This document shows positions 62,837 to 64,000 of a stretch of DNA of 64,000 nucleotides, one piece after another. Under the pieces are notes generated by a model that ran no database searches, was not told the DNA's origin, and worked only from the letters and a program-made list of their open reading frames with translations. The stretch lies in NCBI GenBank assembly GCA_044224315.1, contig JBGAKR010000002.1, positions 1 through 64,000 on the forward strand, read 5' to 3'. Within the stretch, counting starts at the first letter, position 1, and each line of letters begins with the position of its first letter. The position numbers and the translations under genes are program-made. The stretch is from JAGXTF01 sp044224315. Lineage in GTDB: Bacteria > Bacteroidota > Bacteroidia > NS11-12g > UBA955.

Positions 62837-62887
62837 TTTTCAATTAATTAACAGGGTGCGAAATAAATTTCGCACCCTTGGGTTTAT

Positions 62888-63337
62888 TTATTTTTCTACC
62901 TCCCTTGACACAAAATTCCCACTGGAATCAAACACTGCAATAATTAATTCCTTCCCTTTTTTTAATTCTATTTCAAATAATGATTTGGACCCTGAAGTTT
63001 CAACCTTCTCGCATTCTTTAATTTTAAATCCTGAAAAATGAGTTGCTAAATACGACTTAATTGCCGCTGGCAAATCCTTGAATTTCATATCCATTTCCGT
63101 CTCAAGCCATTTTGCAGAGCTATCAAAAGTGGCAGAATAATCAATGTCAGTCAATTCAAATTCAACTTCATATTCTGCCGAATTTTCTTTCTCCCATTTA
63201 GCATTTTTAGCATTTGGAAATTTATTTTTAAAAGCTGAAACTACATCAGCAGGTACTTTATTGGCATCGACCTTTTGGCCAAATGCGGCTGCACAGCTAA
63301 CTATAACTGTTAACAGCATGATTGTTTTTCTTTTCAT
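62888..63337 (-). CDS. Secreted PepSY-like domain protein
   Basis: 149 residues. Signal peptide MKRKTIMLLTVIVSCAAAFGQ. Two PepSY-like (DUF2874-type) repeats: VPADVVSAFKNKFPNAKNAKWEKENSAEYEVEF and LPAAIKSYLATHFSGFKIKECEKVE, both with the P-x(4)-F/Y...W/K pattern typical of Bacteroidota periplasmic proteins. Function unknown, thought to be regulatory or inhibitory. It lies between the His-rich small protein and the TonB receptor, co-directional and probably in one transcript. Confidence 0.85.
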   Translation of the reverse strand: MKRKTIMLLTVIVSCAAAFGQKVDANKVPADVVSAFKNKFPNAKNAKWEKENSAEYEVEFELTDIDYSATFDSSAKWLETEMDMKFKDLPAAIKSYLATHFSGFKIKECEKVETSGSKSLFEIELKKGKELIIAVFDSSGNFVSREVEK

Positions 63338-63380
63338 TTTTTGTGTGTTTATTAATTTAATCTAACTTATTAAAGCTCGA

Positions 63381-63770
63381 TTAAACACACGGTGGCCTGA
63401 AAATGTCGGATGAAATTCCGTCTAAAATGGGTTTTTGAATATTGGGTGAAAATCCCGGGACTTCAATAAATGAATTTAAATACTGACAATACTGGGCCAG
63501 ATTAAACACAAACAGAGTGCTATTTGTGCTTACTCTGTTATGATTTTGATGCGGACGCTGTTCATCACCTTGGCCGTGCGAATCAAAAACCCCATCGATA
63601 TTTATTAAATGGTCCGTAATAAAATCAACTGGACCCATGACTTTATCTTCAGTAAGCTTACAGTTTTCATACATGGCAGGCAATTTGGGAAGTATAGAGA
63701 AGTCACCACCTGGCAACAAAACCGTTCCAAGCAGGTAATAAAACGCAAAAAAGCAGGCCAGAATTCGCAT
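63381..63770 (-). CDS. Small His-rich membrane-anchored protein, possibly metal-related
   Basis: 129 residues from ATG 63770; the longer reading starts at TTG. N-terminal hydrophobic segment (ILACFFAFYYLLGTVLL). The soluble part contains FITDHLINIDGVFDSHGQGDEQRPHQNHN, with several His/Asp/Glu that could bind metal, and ends in FRPPCV. I know similar short proteins beside metal-linked TonB receptors and efflux systems in Bacteroidota, but this one has no named family that I can assign with certainty. First in the group with the PepSY-like and receptor genes. Confidence 0.65.
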   Translation of the reverse strand: MRILACFFAFYYLLGTVLLPGGDFSILPKLPAMYENCKLTEDKVMGPVDFITDHLINIDGVFDSHGQGDEQRPHQNHNRVSTNSTLFVFNLAQYCQYLNSFIEVPGFSPNIQKPILDGISSDIFRPPCV

Positions 63771-63837
63771 TCCTTTACTAATGAAACGCAATTACGTATA
63801 AACGTTTCAAAATTCGTTCTTTTTTATTTTTAACACG

Positions 63838-63868
63838 AAAAAAGCCGCCCTTTGCAAGGCGGCTTTTG
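63838..63868 (-). terminator. Rho-independent terminator of rpoC (bidirectional)
   Basis: GCCGCC (63844-63849) pairs with GGCGGC (63858-63863) around an 8-nt loop, with an A run before and a T run after, so it can act on both strands. It lies 28 nt past the rpoC stop. Confidence 0.85.
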
Positions 63869-63890
63869 AATGAACTGTTTAAGTTTCGAA

Positions 63891-64000
63891 TTACCCTTCT
63901 ACAGCTTCCATTTTGGAGGCCATCAGGCGGTCGTACTCTTCTTTACTTCCGGTTACTACACCTTCATAAGAACGCAAACCGGTACCGGCAGGAATTAAGT
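63891..64000 (-). CDS. rpoC: RNA polymerase subunit beta', C-terminal end (partial)
   Basis: Only the last 36 codons are in the window; the gene continues to the right. The peptide LIPAGTGLRSYEGVV followed by TGSKEEYDRLM matches the conserved C-terminus of Bacteroidota beta' (IPAGTG motif). It ends in EAVEG and a stop at 63891-63893. Followed by a strong terminator. The beta' subunit carries the catalytic Mg site of RNA polymerase, but that part is not in the window. Confidence 0.9.
   Translation of the reverse strand, partial: LIPAGTGLRSYEGVVTGSKEEYDRLMASKMEAVEG

Overview
The window looks like a chromosome segment of a member of the Bacteroidota, probably a Chitinophagales- or Sphingobacteriales-like lineage. 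The evidence is T9SS C-terminal sorting domains of type A and type B, a PorU-type C25 sortase, promoters with a TAnnTTTG -7 box, an rpsU-xer-hpf gene order, DUF4199 and BatA genes, and a metal-ligand-free dihydroorotase. There are no rRNA or tRNA genes and no CRISPR array. I recognised no insertion sequence or prophage.

Region 1 (1-26980, all minus strand) is the outstanding feature. It is a tandem array of five giant paralogous surface proteins (copies A 1-3450, B 3846-8351, C 8737-13254, D 13710-18195, E 22472-26980). Each has a signal peptide, a Tyr/Asn-rich parallel beta-helix, an Ig/CARDB-like linker, about six PKD-like repeats and a T9SS type A sorting domain. An unrelated secreted multidomain protein (GEVED, CUB, PKD, HYR/DUF5011; 18192-22202) sits between D and E. 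The copies share near-identical DNA in some blocks and diverge in others, and the shared blocks differ from pair to pair, which points to gene conversion. Copies A and D are broken by short out-of-frame deletions. The GEVED gene appears to run into the leader of copy D.

Region 2 (27075-38013) holds comEC, a Pro-rich conserved protein, tdk, a polytopic membrane protein, a NifU-like/Mrp iron-sulfur pair, a small membrane protein, and a 1709-residue PorU-like C25 peptidase with its own C-terminal domain. Such an enzyme could process the T9SS substrates encoded nearby.

Region 3 (38050-43935, plus strand) is housekeeping: a tetrapyrrole-type methylase, an alpha-oxoamine synthase, a ComEA-like helix-hairpin-helix protein, an acyl-CoA dehydrogenase, rpsU, a Xer recombinase and hpf.

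Region 4 (43948-51622, minus) is a close-packed run: RidA, a secreted seven-bladed WD40 protein, a saccharopine-dehydrogenase-like enzyme, a SpoU methyltransferase, DUF4199, pseudo-dihydroorotase and BatA. Region 5 (51736-53714, minus) is an ArsR-SRPBCC-DoxX-YdeI cluster with a doubled palindromic operator.

Region 6 (53858-64000) holds a T9SS type B PKD protein, a thioesterase, a deoxynucleoside kinase, an ABC exporter, a probable metal-related TonB receptor/PepSY/His-rich protein group, and the last 36 codons of rpoC.
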